DNA of 64,000 nt from Thamnaconus septentrionalis (taxonomy: Eukaryota > Chordata > Actinopteri > Tetraodontiformes > Monacanthidae). This document shows, one piece after another, positions 24,601 through 39,300 of the stretch. Position 1 is the stretch's first letter; every line of letters starts with the position of its first letter. A program made the translations under genes and the position numbers. The stretch lies in NCBI GenBank assembly GCA_009823395.1, contig CM020516.1:1324501-1388500 (forward strand), read 5' to 3'. The notes under the pieces are model-generated. The model did not search any database. It was not told the origin of the DNA and saw only the letters and a program-made list of their open reading frames with translations.

Positions 24601-27600
24601 TTGAGTGTTGGCCCATACTGACATACAGACCTGATAGGATATCAGCATGAATCATGCATGCTAGTTGCATGACTTATTTGATAGTGTGGATTGTTGGAAA
24701 AGGTGCAACCAAGCAATATGACTCAGAGAGCAACAGACAGCAGCAGCAGCAGCAGGTGTGAGAAATACTGGCTCAGTTATTATGAACCAATGGGTGAAAT
24801 GAACCTTTCACATCGGAATATTCTGCAATTTAATAAAAAATAAATAAAAAAGTAAACTTGATAAAAAAAAAAAGTTCTTTCAAAGTGCACCTTCGCCGCG
24901 CACACACACACACACACACACACAGAGTCCAGCAGAAAACAAATAAACAATAAGTTGCTTCACAAAGTTGATGACAACCATCGCTGCTCCTCCTCCTCCA
25001 CTTCCTGCAGCCGCAGCGTCACGTTGAGACTCAGCAGTTGATCCTGCTGAGCTGTCAGCCTGCCACTGTGCACCTCAGCCACAGTTGGCACGAAAGGCAC
25101 AAAATAAACACAGTAACTACGTCGTAGAGGGATTTGAGGGATAACCGCTGGTTTCTCCCATCCAGGCCTCGAGGTGCTGCAGCCAAAAAGCCCACACGGC
25201 CACTAAAAACATTTTCCCCACAGACCGCGATGCAATAACAAACGGCAGTGAAACGGATGACGGGACGCCTCTCAACTGAAACACGTTCGTAATAAATCTT
25301 TCTATCGTAGATTTTTCACTCATGGAATTCTAATCTTTCCAAAAAAAAAATAAATCAAGACCGGAAAAATCTCAGAAAAGTTCTATATATATTTGTCCTG
25401 GTTTTATTTTATTTTTTACTAAATTATGATTCACTCTCACGATTCATTTTGTTCTAATTGATGTATCAGCCGTCACATCGTCAATGTTTTTAACACATTT
25501 TCACATCAGTCAAACACAGTTTCCAGTCATTTATTGGTGACTTTTAATGACACCTTGGAAAACATTGCCCTGGAGGAGTTCATTCATGAGGCTGCTGCAG
25601 TCCAGTGGTACGTTCGTTCACTCATCACAGTCAATGTGCAAAAGGGGGACCACGGTTGGCAGGGATACTAGTGGATTCAGCTCGGACGACTCTGCTGTGT
25701 GACACCATGTCTGAACGATTCCCTCCACACGGCAGCAGGTGGTCTGAGTCCAAGGACGTTTGTGTGAATGGACGAGTTTGACAGGTTTGAAGGTCGACAG
25801 CGAGTCAGCGGACTGACGGTCCCGCTGGGCTCTGGCTGGGGACTGAATGGGAATGCAGGTGGCACAGGACGGACATAGACGTGTTTCACCATTTTAGAGC
25901 ATTGCCAACTCACGGTCAACCAAATGGGTCAGTTGATGTTTGGCTTGTAAAGTCATGCACTGTTCTCATTGTGTCTGTAGGGGGCTCCTGGGGAACCAGG
26001 TCTGTCCATCATTGGACCAAGAGGACCTCCTGTAAGTTATCAACGTTAACTGATTTGTCTAATGTACAGCCTTGGCTACATGAACAAACGTATAAATTTG
26101 ACTCTTTGACATTTGGTCATTTCTCCTGCACACAAAATGAGTGAAACTGCTGCTCCTCAACCACCACAACGTGTTTGTCTCTTTGTTTGGTTTTAGGGAC
26201 AACCTGGAACAAGAGGATTCCCAGGCTTCCCAGTAAGTTCTAGTCATCTCCAACGGCCTCTCTGTTGCTCTCTCTCTGTCCGTGTACATATATGTTTATT
26301 TATACAGACACACGTATATGTATGTATATTAAAAATGACACTGACAAATCATCCCTCTGTGCATTTCAGGGTCCAATTGGATTGGATGGCAAACCAGTGA
26401 GTTTCAGTTTTTTTTTCCTCAAAATATGAAATGAAGATGTAACCTTGTGTGATTATGATTCATTTGTAATATGTGTGCGTGTACTAAGCAAAATCATTAT
26501 TGTTCAATTGGCTGTTGTAAGTGAATGAACAGTTGTGGATACAGCGACACTCAAACTATTGATGTTGGTACAGGGACACAAAGGAGAAAAGGGAGACGTG
26601 GTAAATGTTTCTTCTTTGTTAATAAATGACTTTTCATCATATATCAATATCTTGTGTTAGCCACTTCAGCTGCATGGTTTTGGGGCATCGTGTGTCTGTA
26701 TTTTTGTTTGGGCTGCAGACGGTAAACCTGAACTGATCCTGGAGCAGTCAGAATATTCTCTGCATTTGAGTGTAAATCAGTGAAGGACAGAGCGGTAGTT
26801 GGGTCGGTGCCGTCGAGTGTCTGGCTATCAGTGCTTTGCATGCCGGAGGGGACAGTTTGGAAGAGGTTGGAACCGGTGGAGACGTTCATCATCCATCTAT
26901 GTTTAGTAGCATCCTAGCAGAATTCTAGTATTTAGCTTTCTGTGTTTGATGGAAGTGGTTAAAAACAATGATTGTTTTTCCCCCTCCCACGTCCTTGTCT
27001 GGCAGTGGTGACCAGCAGGAATGGCTCCCAGTGTCTTTGTCACGCCTGACTTCTCTCAAAGTGGAATAATGTCCTTCTGAGGCCACCTGCCTGTTGTGAC
27101 TTTAAGCGGCCTCCAGTTCTGTGGCTGTGGCTCGGCAGCATGGAGTGGGCTGGATGTGTTCAGCTGGATCCTGTCCTCACTCATGAGTCACCAGCTGCGT
27201 TTCCATCACAGCTCCTCACAAAATAAAAGCCATATTTCTCAAAAAAAAATTCCACAAAGTACAATTGTGATTTGCAGGTGTTTCCATTGAATGGTGTGAA
27301 GCACATAAGCGGGAAAAAAAAAAAAAATCTGTCTCCTCCGCCATCCAATCATAATGCGCCTGGTCACATGACGTATATGCTGACGTGTAAATGCCAACAA
27401 CAAAAAAAAAAAGTGTTTCCATGACACTTTTGCAATATCCCTCTATGTTGATCCGCCTGAACGTCGAAACCTTTTAGCCATATCTGAGATGGGAATTTTG
27501 AATGGAAACGCAGCTACTGATTTGTGACGACCGCTGACGCCGGCTGCATCCCAAAGGCTGATGGGAAACCAGCTGAACTTCTCTGCCCGTATTAATTAGG

Positions 27601-30600
27601 AATGGAATTAGACTGTGCCAGTGTTTTTGATGCCGTGTCGATAGTTGCATCTCAATGTCACTTGGAGCATGTGTTCGTGCCAAGTTCATGTGAAGAGGCC
27701 GACTCTGAGTAGAATGACTGTGTTTGTGTTGTTATCAGGGTCAGCGGGGTCAGAAAGGACTGCCAGTAAGTTCACAGTCAGCTGAGAGATCACAACCTCC
27801 CATCTGTTGAACGCTCTCCTCGTTCTTTAACCACCTCTCTGCTTTGATTTCTAGGGTGAACCTGGACCCAAAGGAGAAAAGGTGAGACTTCAGCCCCCTG
27901 AAGATGTCACTTCACAGCCACTGATGAAATGATCAATATGATATCAAACCAAAGCAAAGCAACAAACCCTCACAGCGCCGAGGCTCAGAGGCTCAGAGGC
28001 TCAGAGGCTCAAAGTTCTCCTGCTGTTTATTCTCATTGATTGCACTCAAGTGTTTCTTACTTCTGCAGTAACACTTTCTGTGATCTATTCAGGGTGGCTG
28101 TGGAGACTTCGCACACAGGGTAAGAGTTGTTGGTTTTTTTTTTTGGTGGAATATATTTGAGACGCGACTTGTTGGGGTTGTTGAGGTCTATAATTCTGTC
28201 CTTGCTACCTTCTGTAGTTTGGCTTGGAGGAAATACAAACTGTTTTGGTGTTGCAACCAAATACCTCAGTGAATCAGGTACAAGCGAGGCGTCATAAGAG
28301 TCTCCATGTTTGAGGAGTGTAATGGGTTCAACTGTTCTGTCATCAAAGAATGTGTAAAAATATGAATTTTACCACCTGACAAATGTCCGACTTCCTGATG
28401 ACAACCTGCTTTTTGCAGCGCAGGTGTTGGTGAAACACTGAGTTTGCCTTGCAGTGCATCACTGAGACACAGGAGAAACATTTTTCATTGCAGTTCATTC
28501 CAGCAGCCACCCAAGCAGCAGGAAATGGATTCATTCTGCCACGAACAAGAATGTTGACAGACGTTTAGTTTCTCCGCTCAGAACTTTATTCACTTTAAGG
28601 ACATGCTGTTTACACCTGGACATTCATATCCACAGATACACGATTTGTTGTCCATTTTCAGTTGATGATATGAATAGTTTGACCAGATGAGCTGAAGGAA
28701 AGAGTTTTTGATTGATTGATTCTTTTTTTTTTTCTTTTTTTTTGGCTCGTTGCCTCAAAAATGATTTTTTCCCAAAAGCTGACAAAATGTTCTGAAGCAG
28801 CACTTTCAAATCTTCCTTTGACCGGATGTGACTTGACGTCATCCTCCACGTGTCACTCTAGTGTGGCTCGACAATGATTCTTTGCTGCTATGAGCAGCTG
28901 TGCTGACAGCAGGGCCTCCAGCTGCAGAGTTGTCCACTGTTGTTTGCGTCCAAAAAGCAAAGTGCGTTTTCCAACAGGCACCTGAACACAGCTGAGCAAA
29001 AAGATTTTAGTCAGTGCTGCTTTCATCGCTTTGGACTTTCAGGCCTGAAGTTAGTTTCACCTGCACAGTTGTCCAATGAGAACGTGCGCTGTGTGTAACG
29101 CAGGCCAGCCGGTGCGCGCAGCTTCTTCCTCTTGGTTTCGCGCGTGGCCGTCGGCTGCCAGTGTAAAACTCTCTCTTCTAAATGTCACCTGATCATACTG
29201 GTCATTCCAACAGAGGCGGCGCATTGTGCAGCCCTGCGCCGGACGCTTGTCGACAGTAAGTGTGGATGCTGCGCTCTAGCGCCGTGCTCCTCGTGCCCAG
29301 ACTGCCTCCCACCTCTGCTGCCTGCAACCTAGGGACCTGGCTTGCTCTTCATGGGGACGTCCACCAACACTATTTCCTAGTGGCAGGACAACCAGCCACC
29401 TGTGCACTTTGGCAAATTACAACTCGCTCAAGTTGATTTAGAAATGAACCCTCGTGGTCCATCAGTCATCATCAGTCGTCCCCTTTACCAGTCCAGGCCC
29501 ATAGTTTGCTCTTCTGGTACCTCTTCTCATCTTCTCTGTCCTTTATGTCCTCTCTCTCTCTCTCTCTCTCTCTCTCATTCTCTCTCTCTCTCTCTCATTT
29601 ACTTGCCTTAAACTCAATTTTAATTTTCTTCTTTCCCTCCATGTCTACCACCTTTTCTCCCCTTTCTTTTCCTGGTTCTACTTGGTTTTCTTCCTTTGGC
29701 CTCCCGGTGACCTTTGCCCTGCAACCACCTGTGCTTTGTGACTACCCCCTGGCAGATGTTGCCCTTCACCGTTCGCAACGTCAACCCTCTAATGCTAAAA
29801 CGCCTCAAGGTACAACTTTCTCTGCCAGAAACGGCGGCTCCGCCTTCTGCCGACGTTGCTGGATTTGCTCTCTGCCACCGTCTGTCGCTCGCTGCTGCTC
29901 GTCCTCACCACACTTTCTCCGGCACGGCGCCGTAACTAATCAACCGCTGCAACTTTTTTTGTCTTTGCGTACGTGAAGTAGATGGATTTTTGAATGTGAC
30001 GCAGTGGGAAAAACACCAGCGGTGTTGCTCAGTAAATCTTGTCGGAGCAGAAACCCAGGAAATCCTCGCCTCGTCTTTGAGATCACTTCAACACACATCA
30101 GACTTCCTGTTTGACAGCCCAATAAGCACAATGATTCACGTGTGATGCTTTGACGATGATGAGTTAGACTACAGCGCTTTGACAGTTAGTGTTTGGCAGG
30201 CTGATAGAGAACACAGAGACAGGCAGACAGTTTTGACTGGCTGAAATAAATCAGCAGGATATTAGAATCAAGTCTTTCCACCGCTTTAAATTCCACTCAG
30301 AGCTTTTTAACTGCGCTTGGCACTGGGCCTCCAATATATAAAAAGACATGTTTATGCATTGGAAACAGGCTCCACTGGCACATTGCATCTATTGGCCCTG
30401 CTCACTCAGGAGAAACCATCATGTTGAACAAAGTAAATGGATCTAATCTGTCTTCATTACAAATGAATATGGATGAGGGGGTTTCTGTATTGTTCTGTTT
30501 TTGTCTGTTGGCTGCCCAATGTGCTGTCTACTATGAGTGGATGAGTAATGCAGTCATTTATTTTATTTTTTTGTGCAGCGTTGACGTGCATCTGTGTTTG

Positions 30601-33357
30601 GTATCAGCGGCTGTTGCTCTGACTCAGTGTTGCAGAGTTGGTGCTGTCATTCAACTGAGCAATAAGAACGCACTCATTCATTTATGACAGGACAAGTTTA
30701 AAAAAAAAAAAAATGTTAGTTGTAAGACTGTTAAAGCAGAGTCATAGTAAAAGGTACAAAATGTAAGTTAAGTATGAAAACATGCAGGAAAAATAAATAG
30801 CTTTTGAAATAGCAGGTACTCGGACAGAATATCATAAATATACTAGAAGTATATATATTTACATTGCACAGTATTAATCATTCTTGCTCTCCAGCGCCCT
30901 CTCTTGGCCTCTCGCCACCAGTGGGACTTCAAGGAGGCCTTAAAGGCATTTGATGTTTGTCCCGCCCACCTCAAATCAAGCTGCGATTGGTCAATTCCCT
31001 CCCCCCACTCTGAGACTGAGACACTCAGCTTGGTCTCCTGGATCCACGACGTCCAAACCAATGGACGAGCAGCTCAACGGGTCCCGATAGAGTCTGATGA
31101 TTCTGATTGGATAACATGTTTTCAGGACAGTCGTGCTTTCATTAGTCATGTGGACTGTACAGTAGGCTCGTGTAGATGAGAGAAAAAATGCATCATATTT
31201 GATGTATGGAATCCATTGAATGTGGTTTTCCCGTCAGTTCTTCTTCTTCTCTCCTTGTGAGGGCCGACCTGGGCCGACCTGGGTCGACCTGGGCCGACCA
31301 GGGCCGACCTGGGTCCACTCTGAGATTGTGCAGTGGTTTTAGTCCCATGCAGATCACATGTTTCCACGAGGCAGATAGGTCCTGAGTCTCTGCGAGGGTT
31401 TCTGCCTTCAAAACCACCACCCGTTGTTCTTTGGTTAATGTTGCCATGACATAATAAATGTGATATATACAGTATATTACATAAAGGTATGATGTATATT
31501 GACATATTAGAAAATAATGCAGCATTATTCAGTTGTATTTTAGAGATGCTTTTTCGCATGGTCTTTTTAAAAGCAGAGGGTCAGGAATTCATCTCCATGC
31601 TTTTACTGTGAAACTACCAACCTTGCTCTCCAACTAACCGCCCTAATTTCCTGCTGCATTTGTTTGCCGTGTTTTTGCCGCGTGTTTTGTGTAATGTGCT
31701 GAGACTTCCGTGGTTGAAGGCAGGTTGTAACTCAACGTCTCTCAGCAGGGCGAGCCTGGAGTGCAGGGACCCCCAGGACCACCTGGACCTTCAGGACCTT
31801 CAGGACCCCAAGGTTTGCATGGAGCTAGCGGCCCACCAGTGAGTCCTACTCAACTCTTATCAAGTATTTTGCTGTGATTGTTACCAATTATTTCTCATCT
31901 ATATTGTATTATGTTATTGTAATATATTAATCAGCAATCTGCTGTCTAAATTGATTTAGCCAATTAGTTTTCTTTGATGGATCATTTTTTTAAAAATGCT
32001 GTTCTGTAATGTAGTCAGATGAAATGTGAGAAAGTGTTTGGTGTGTTGATGCAGGGTAAACCCGGCGAGCCGGGCAAACCAGGCAAAGACCCCAGGGTGA
32101 GTGGGACTCCTCCCAGTCTTCATCCCAGCAGCTTTTACTGGAACCTTTCTTTTCGTCTTCTCACTGTCTTATGAACTTTCTGTGATTTTGATTTTTTTTT
32201 TTTTTTCTTCAATTTGTTTCTGCAGCTTCTTCCTGGACTGAAGGTAAAACAAAATTGCACATCTTCATCCAGCCATCAAAACTGAAATTCACAGAGAGGT
32301 TAAGCTGAACCGTGTCAACTCTATGCAGTGACCGAAACAAATAAGGAGAGATTGGATTTATTAGAGGAAAAAAATGTCTGTTCTCCAGATCAGCACCACC
32401 AACGCAGGGCAAATATATATCTTGTGAATGGATGCAGTCATTGCATATATGGTTTGTGTGTTTTGTTTCTGTCTGCAGGGGGAGCCAGGAGCTCCGGGAC
32501 AAAAAGTGAGTTGAAATAAGAAGGTGGTGCACAGTGTAGTGAAGGACTAGATGTTGATATGCCCTCTGACATGCAGACTCCAGGTACCAAAGACACAGAG
32601 GCCAGACTAGGTGTTGCTGGCACTGTTATATGCTGTTGGGGGCACTAACTGAGCTCCTTGGGAGGCTCAGATGAGTGGTGGCCTCCTCTGAGTTGTCCTG
32701 GACTTATTATTACCTGTCCACCGCCAGGTGACTAAAGAATGGATAGCAGATTCAGAGTCCTTCTTTTTCAGATTAAAATACATTTCAGTGGTATAGCAAT
32801 ATATCTGTTTATAAGCTAGTCCACCCAAAATGAGTTTTTAAAGAATTCCTCTGCAAACAGCCACCTAAGTATGTTTCCTGTCTGCCTAGGGGGACAGAGG
32901 CGAGGTCGGCACAGATGGTCCCACAGGTGCAAAGGTATTTACATTTTTGCTGCTTCTTTTCTGCTCTGCCCATGTGGAGTCATGGTTTTATAATCATGCT
33001 TTACATGTGATAGGCTTCTGCTTTGATTGTGAGCAATTCAATACAACTGTTTCAACCTGTGGCTAGTAAGAGCAGAGAACGCAGACATGAGGGTTGGGTG
33101 AAGGCAGATGTTTGGCTGTGGTCGTCCCTGAGAGGAACAGCCGGGAATGAAAACAAGAATCTCAACTGCAGCACAGAACACCTCCAAACCTTTTGTCCCC
33201 AAGTTTGTCCGTTGCTCCGTGTTGAGTACAGTGCTGCCACACGTGTGTGTGTGTCCCATGTCTAAGGTCAGGATAAAGTGGCATGGTTCTTACAGCATCC
33301 CCAGTGATTCGTCTGCGCAGCCGTGATGAACAATCTGCCATTGGAAGCAAAGTCGTT

Positions 33358-33391
<34 letters not shown>

Positions 33392-36300
33392 CTTTATTCT
33401 ACAGCCTCACGAAGTCTTTTCTGTCATTTCTGTCTCCTCCTCTGGTGGCCACAGATGGCCACGTAAGCACGGCAGCAGTAGTCGCGGCCATTTGCTGCAG
33501 AGTGTTTTTCCCATTAAGCCTCGTAAATGATAGACAGATGAGGGGAGAGGGAAGTAAATGGCACCAAGGTTTAAGGAAAGTGCATTTCCCAGGTATCCAA
33601 AGGAAACCAAAATCTGGAAATGCTTTCACTATTTTAGTATTGAGAAGGAAGTGCTTTTACAGATTTACCCTCAGATGTGAGGTTCCCTTAAAGAGTGAGG
33701 TCGCACAGTGGTGGGAGAGCCTTTCACAAAGCTGCATACCGGGGCCTTGTGCCAGAAGAGGATAAGGGGTTAGACCTTTTGTAGAACACATAGGAATTAT
33801 TATTTTAAATGGCAACTCCAACATTGTCATGACCTCTTTTTGTCTAAACGTCTCTTTTACTCCAGAAGAAAGCCGACTGAACCCGCCTGTAAATATCTTG
33901 TTATGTAAGGCTGTAAAATATTCACAAAGACAAGTGTCGGGTGAACTTTAATAGTTCTTCAGTTGTTGACTTTGTTGACTCAGTGTGTTTGAGTGACGAC
34001 ACTTCAGCTCCATTCAACCCCGTGAAGGACAGTGGAGGACGTCTTCTTCCCTCTGGGCCTTTGCAGAGTGCACTGCTGACTGCGGCACTTTCTGATAGAG
34101 ATTGAAATGTCTGATTAAAATACATTTATTGCCGGTTGAATTATTGATGTAGAAAGTTCCAATCTGTAAATTAATATCCAATTTTGAAAATGTCAGCGCA
34201 GCATCTCGAGCACAAGCAAATATTTAGGCTTGCAGCGACACTCAAGAAGTTCCCCAGAGACAAAGTGATGTTATTTTGGTTTCTTCCTGATGTTTCCCCT
34301 TTCTATCTTCTCCAAGTTGTTTCTATCATTATTTTAACCTTCCCACTGACACTGCTTTTCCTTTCTTCTCTTCTACTTCTCTCTACCCGTCTGCCACCAT
34401 GGCCACTGTAGGGAGAACCAGGTTTCCCTGGGACTCCTGGGTTAAAGGTAAAGCCGGTTTCTCAGCAGTGGACGGGTGGCGGGACTGAAATCTCTTGTTC
34501 ATACGTGTGTCTGTCTTCCTGTGTGAAGGGCCAGGCTGGTATCCCTGGTACCCCTGGAATTCCTGGCAAGAGGGGTTACAGGGTAGGCCTTGATGACAAT
34601 GACAGTTGACCGTGTGTGCCATCGTCACTCAGTCGCGCTGTGATCCTTTTAGCGACTAGACGCACGTCAAGTCTCGTCTATTACGCCATTTCTTTGCATT
34701 TGTGACTAATGACGGCGTGGCGCTGTGTCTTTATCAACAGTGCAAGAGTGGAATGCAATTTTATTTTATTGTTTTTAATGTGTTCAAGACATGTCTAGCA
34801 TGTCCACTGTTGCCATCCCAAATGCTGCTGGCAAGCTTGTGGTCGTCCTTGCATCCCTGACACGGCCGATCCATTGCTGATGTCAGTGTCAGCAGTGAAA
34901 CACCCCCGGTGATTGATTGGTTACTGCATAGCCATTGGTTATCCCCTTGTGCATGTGCGCACACCACTGAAATTAAAGATTCATTTCTAGCCGAGCTCAT
35001 TTGATTCAGTGTTGTGCATCATCAGCATACGTAGCATCATCGAGGCATGAGTTGCATTTCATACGCGACGCAAACAGTGTTTGTTTCTGCAGCCGTTGTG
35101 TTTGTTCTCTGTGCAGGGCGAGAAAGGAGAGTCGAGCTTTGCCGCGCAGGGACTGAAAGGAGAGCCGGGTTTACCAGGACTGCCGGGTTTAAGCGGTCTG
35201 AAGGTATGAAGAAAGAAGCACTGGAGCATTTTGGGCTGATAACTGATTCAAACACTGTGACGTGAAACACGCGCGGTGCTAAAAGATTCAAAAGTTACAA
35301 ACCAAATGTTCATGAAACTCACCGTCAGTGTTATATTTCACAGGGTGACAAAGGCGACCAGGGAGAGAAAGTAAGAACTAAATGCAAAAATAATCATCTA
35401 GGTATTCTTGTGTATTGATGTTAACCAGGTCCTAAATATCATACGTCATTTTAATTCCAGGGAGAAGAGGGCCCAACAGGACCACAAGTAAGTTATGAGT
35501 GGCAGAGTGGCGACACAGTATCAAATTATTATTATTACTAGTATTATTATTATTATTATTATTATAGGGTCAAACGGGTCCTACTGGGGAGCCAGGAAAG
35601 CCTGAAAACAACAACAGTGAAAATGTAAAGCATTTTCTTTAGTTGGCATTTCAATAGAAATAGAACTGAATAGAATCTGTAGTGAACCCATTCATTCTCC
35701 CCACAGGATATTCGCAACATACCGCTCATGGTGAGCTCTTCCAAGAGTTTCAAACACCACTTTTCAAAAAGCACTTTTTAGGGTCTTTTAAATGACGATG
35801 CTTTTCTTCAAAGGGCCCCCCGGGATTACCTGGACCTCCAGGTGCATCTGGACATCCTGGTACCAAGGTAGGGGTCATGTGTGAGCATAGAGCAACTGCT
35901 GCATTTATTCAATCAGTAGTCCATCAGAGGGAAGGACTGTAGAGTTGTATTGTGTAACAGCTCCACAGCTTCCAGGCCGAATATGATCTTGTCCAGTTTT
36001 AAATAATCCCAGTCTTGCCTCAGCGCCATCGCTATGAATCCCTTCATACTGTGTCATCAGGGTGAAGTGGGCTTGCCAGGGGCTCCAGGAGTGGACGGGG
36101 AGAAGGTAATTCTTTTTAAAGAAACGTACACATTACACCCATTTTAGATTTATGCATATCACTTTTGTTATATTAACAATTCCATCTGTGTCATTGATCA
36201 TAAATCCTAAACCTTGAGGTCAGGACGTAGAGTTTCTGGATGAATGAGCAGATTAAGTTCACAGAGGAATGGGAGACTTTAGATTGTAGAAATTTACAGA

Positions 36301-39300
36301 TGGACAACAACTACAGAGGTGCTAAGTATGTCCATTGATTATTCAACTTTTATTGATGTGAGTGCTGAATTCCAGCCAAGTGCAGTAGAAACACATTGTG
36401 GGGGACGGTCCTGCTTGCTGGTTGATGAAGTTTCCCTCAAGTGCAGTGGTCTCTTGTCAGGGCCCGAGAGGGAAACCTGGGGAGTCTGGTCCTGCAGGTC
36501 CAGCAGGTCCTCAAGGTCTGAGGGGGGAGAGCGGCATCATGGGATTCCCAGGACAAAAAGGCGACAAGGGAGAAATGGGTCCATTCGGATCACCAGTGAG
36601 TGGCTTTTCTCAGAACACCATAGCAACCCATGACACCCATGCCCTGGGTCCACCAGGTTAGATCTGGGCTGTCAGGTGAAGGTCTCAAATGTCTCCTTCA
36701 GAGGGAAATTCACTCACTTTCACCCAAGCACACCTACTTAGATGAACTGGCCACATTGATATTTCATCCTAATATGAGGATCGATAGAATACTGGCTTCA
36801 GGACCTTCAATACTCTAATGATTGTTTCCCCTCGTCCTTGTTGTTCAGGGTCTCGATGGTCCCACGGGTGAGAAGGGATCTTCAGGATCTCCAGGCTCTA
36901 TTGGCTTACCTGGTGCAATGGTAGGTAAAGATGCCCCCTTAGGTTAGCATCTCTAATACTTCTGTAAATTCACTTTGGCTTCTTCCCGGCGTCCTGCCAG
37001 GGTCCTAAAGGTGAACCCGGAGACGGAGGCCGGTCCCATGCGGTGAGGCTCGTTCATTTCCCCACAGCTTGCACACTGTGTGACACTAGAGCAGTTCTGG
37101 CTGCACCTGAGCCTGCCCGCTCATAACACTGTTACCTCTGTCTTTAGAACTTTGGTCTGCCGGGGCCCCCAGGACCTCCAGGACCAGTTGGCCCAGCAGT
37201 GAGTCAAACTTGCAGATCCATCTCACAGTGTGACAGGGTTTACAGGTGATGAGGCCTGAGGAACAAACCGCAGGTTAAGCCCTGAAATACACAACAAGCA
37301 GGGGCCTCCAGAGTGCAGTCAGTATCAGTGATGAGTAGTGATGGTCCACCACTCAAAGGCCAGTTTGACGGAATTCTTCCAGGCAATCCAGAGGAGGCGG
37401 TGAAGCAACCTGGCCACTGGCTGAACATGCTCTTTGAAAAGGGGTCCGATGAAGAACAACAGAGTTTTTCAGCTCCATCACGCTCGTTGCTTGACTTTAT
37501 AAAGCAGGTTAAAACTTGTACCAATGGTCTTTCAGTTGGTCACTGACACCACTGTGTTCACTCCCTGTAGGGACATGAAGGACCTTCAGGACCTAAGGTG
37601 AAGTATTATTTCCAATAGCCTCCTTTCGCATGTCTCCACTATTTATTAATGCATGTTATTGCAGAAAGTGACCGGGATCCTGTGTCTCTGTGTCCTTTAG
37701 GGAGAGCCAGGAATAGGCTTGAGAGGAGAGAGGGGATCAACAGGCCAGAAGGGGGACAAGGGAGACCGTGGACATCTTGGACTTCCTGTAAGTTCATATT
37801 GTCACAAAACTCTCATTCATCTCTCTATTTATTTATTTATTTATTTATTTATTACTTTCTGTTTTTGTGTGTGGTTCAATATGGTGTACGTTTGTAAATG
37901 AATCCTGTTTATCTTCATTGATGAATCACAGTTATTGCATGGATAATTCAGACAAAATGTCAACTTTTCTTTCCAGTAGGTACACTTGGTCATTTGCACG
38001 ACTGTTTGTTTTTCCACAGAGAAATACAGGCAATACCCAGAAAGTTAGAATATCAAGTGAAAGTTGTTTTATTTTGGCAATTTAACATAAAAGATGAAAG
38101 CAACAAATTTTATTGAGCCATTCCACGCAAATTGACATCTCAAGCAGTTCCTTGTTGTAACTTTGCTGATTAAGATTTTCATAAAGATTTGACTTTATCT
38201 AACATTAAGCTGCAAGACCTGATCAGCAAAATCCAAAGAAATAAAAACTTGAAATGTATTGATTTGCATATTATTCCTTTATATAATATGTCACATTCAC
38301 CTTTTAAGTTGAATTGCAGAAATACAGCAACCTTTTCAGGATATTCTAATTTTCTGGCTAGTACCTGTGATTGTTCCTAATTTGAAAAACAACCAAAGTC
38401 AATGGGAGCCATGTACTGAAATATGTCTCATGTACATTTACACCTTTTAAATCAGTCGACTCACTCAGCAGCCAAACACAGCGCACTGACTCACACCCAC
38501 CATCCCACCATCACTCCCTAAACCTCCTCCACCTCCTCCTCCTCCACCTTCACCTCCACCACCACCACCACCACCACCCACCACCTCCACCACCTCCACC
38601 ACCTCCACCACCACCACCTCCACCTCCACCTCCACCCACCTCCTCCACCACCACCACCACCACCACCACCACCTCCACCACCTGTCACGGGTCATCATCT
38701 GTACTTTGGTCAATCACATGTTGCCGGTGCTTCACTCACTCACCCCTCCTCACCTCCTCCCCCACTCCCACCCCTCCCCCACCCATCCTCCCATCCTCTC
38801 TGCTCTCTAACTGCACACCGTGCTGCACAGGGGGCTCATGGGTTAGACGGCAGACCGGGTCCAGTGGTGAGTGGTGAAAGTCCTGCTCTGGTGCCCTCTC
38901 CTTCCTCCTTCATCCTCCTCTTCCTCCACCATCTCCTTGCTTGCTCAGTGTCTTGCTCGTCACTTTCCTGCCTTCCGTGCCTGTCCTGCCTCTTTTCCAT
39001 GGGGTGAATCTCTTGGGAACACCAGTGGTTTACGGTTGGATTCTGAGGATTAATTGGCCAAAAAAAATTTTGCGACTCTGTTTTATTAATCGCCATCTGT
39101 TATTTTAATCACGCTCCCACTGCCACTTCTTTGAGCACCACAAAAATGAGCTCTGGCTCGTGGAGATGCATCATCGTAAGAATGAAAACAGCAGAGAAAA
39201 GAAAACATAGAGTGGTATTTATGGTCACGATGAGTATTAATAGTCTGCTGCAAGACTACGGTGTCCTAGTTGAATCAGAACAGTCTTTTTCTTGATGTAA

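Noticed and set aside
30904..31179. 91-codon plus-strand frame [13 protein letters not shown]
   Set aside because: There is no recognisable domain, it is overlapped by an open minus frame, and no splice sites link it to col13a1.
33452..33462. ATGGCCAC between CACAG and GTAAGC, a second apparent microexon
   Set aside because: It would break the phase-0 pattern of the collagen and has no Gly-X-Y reading.
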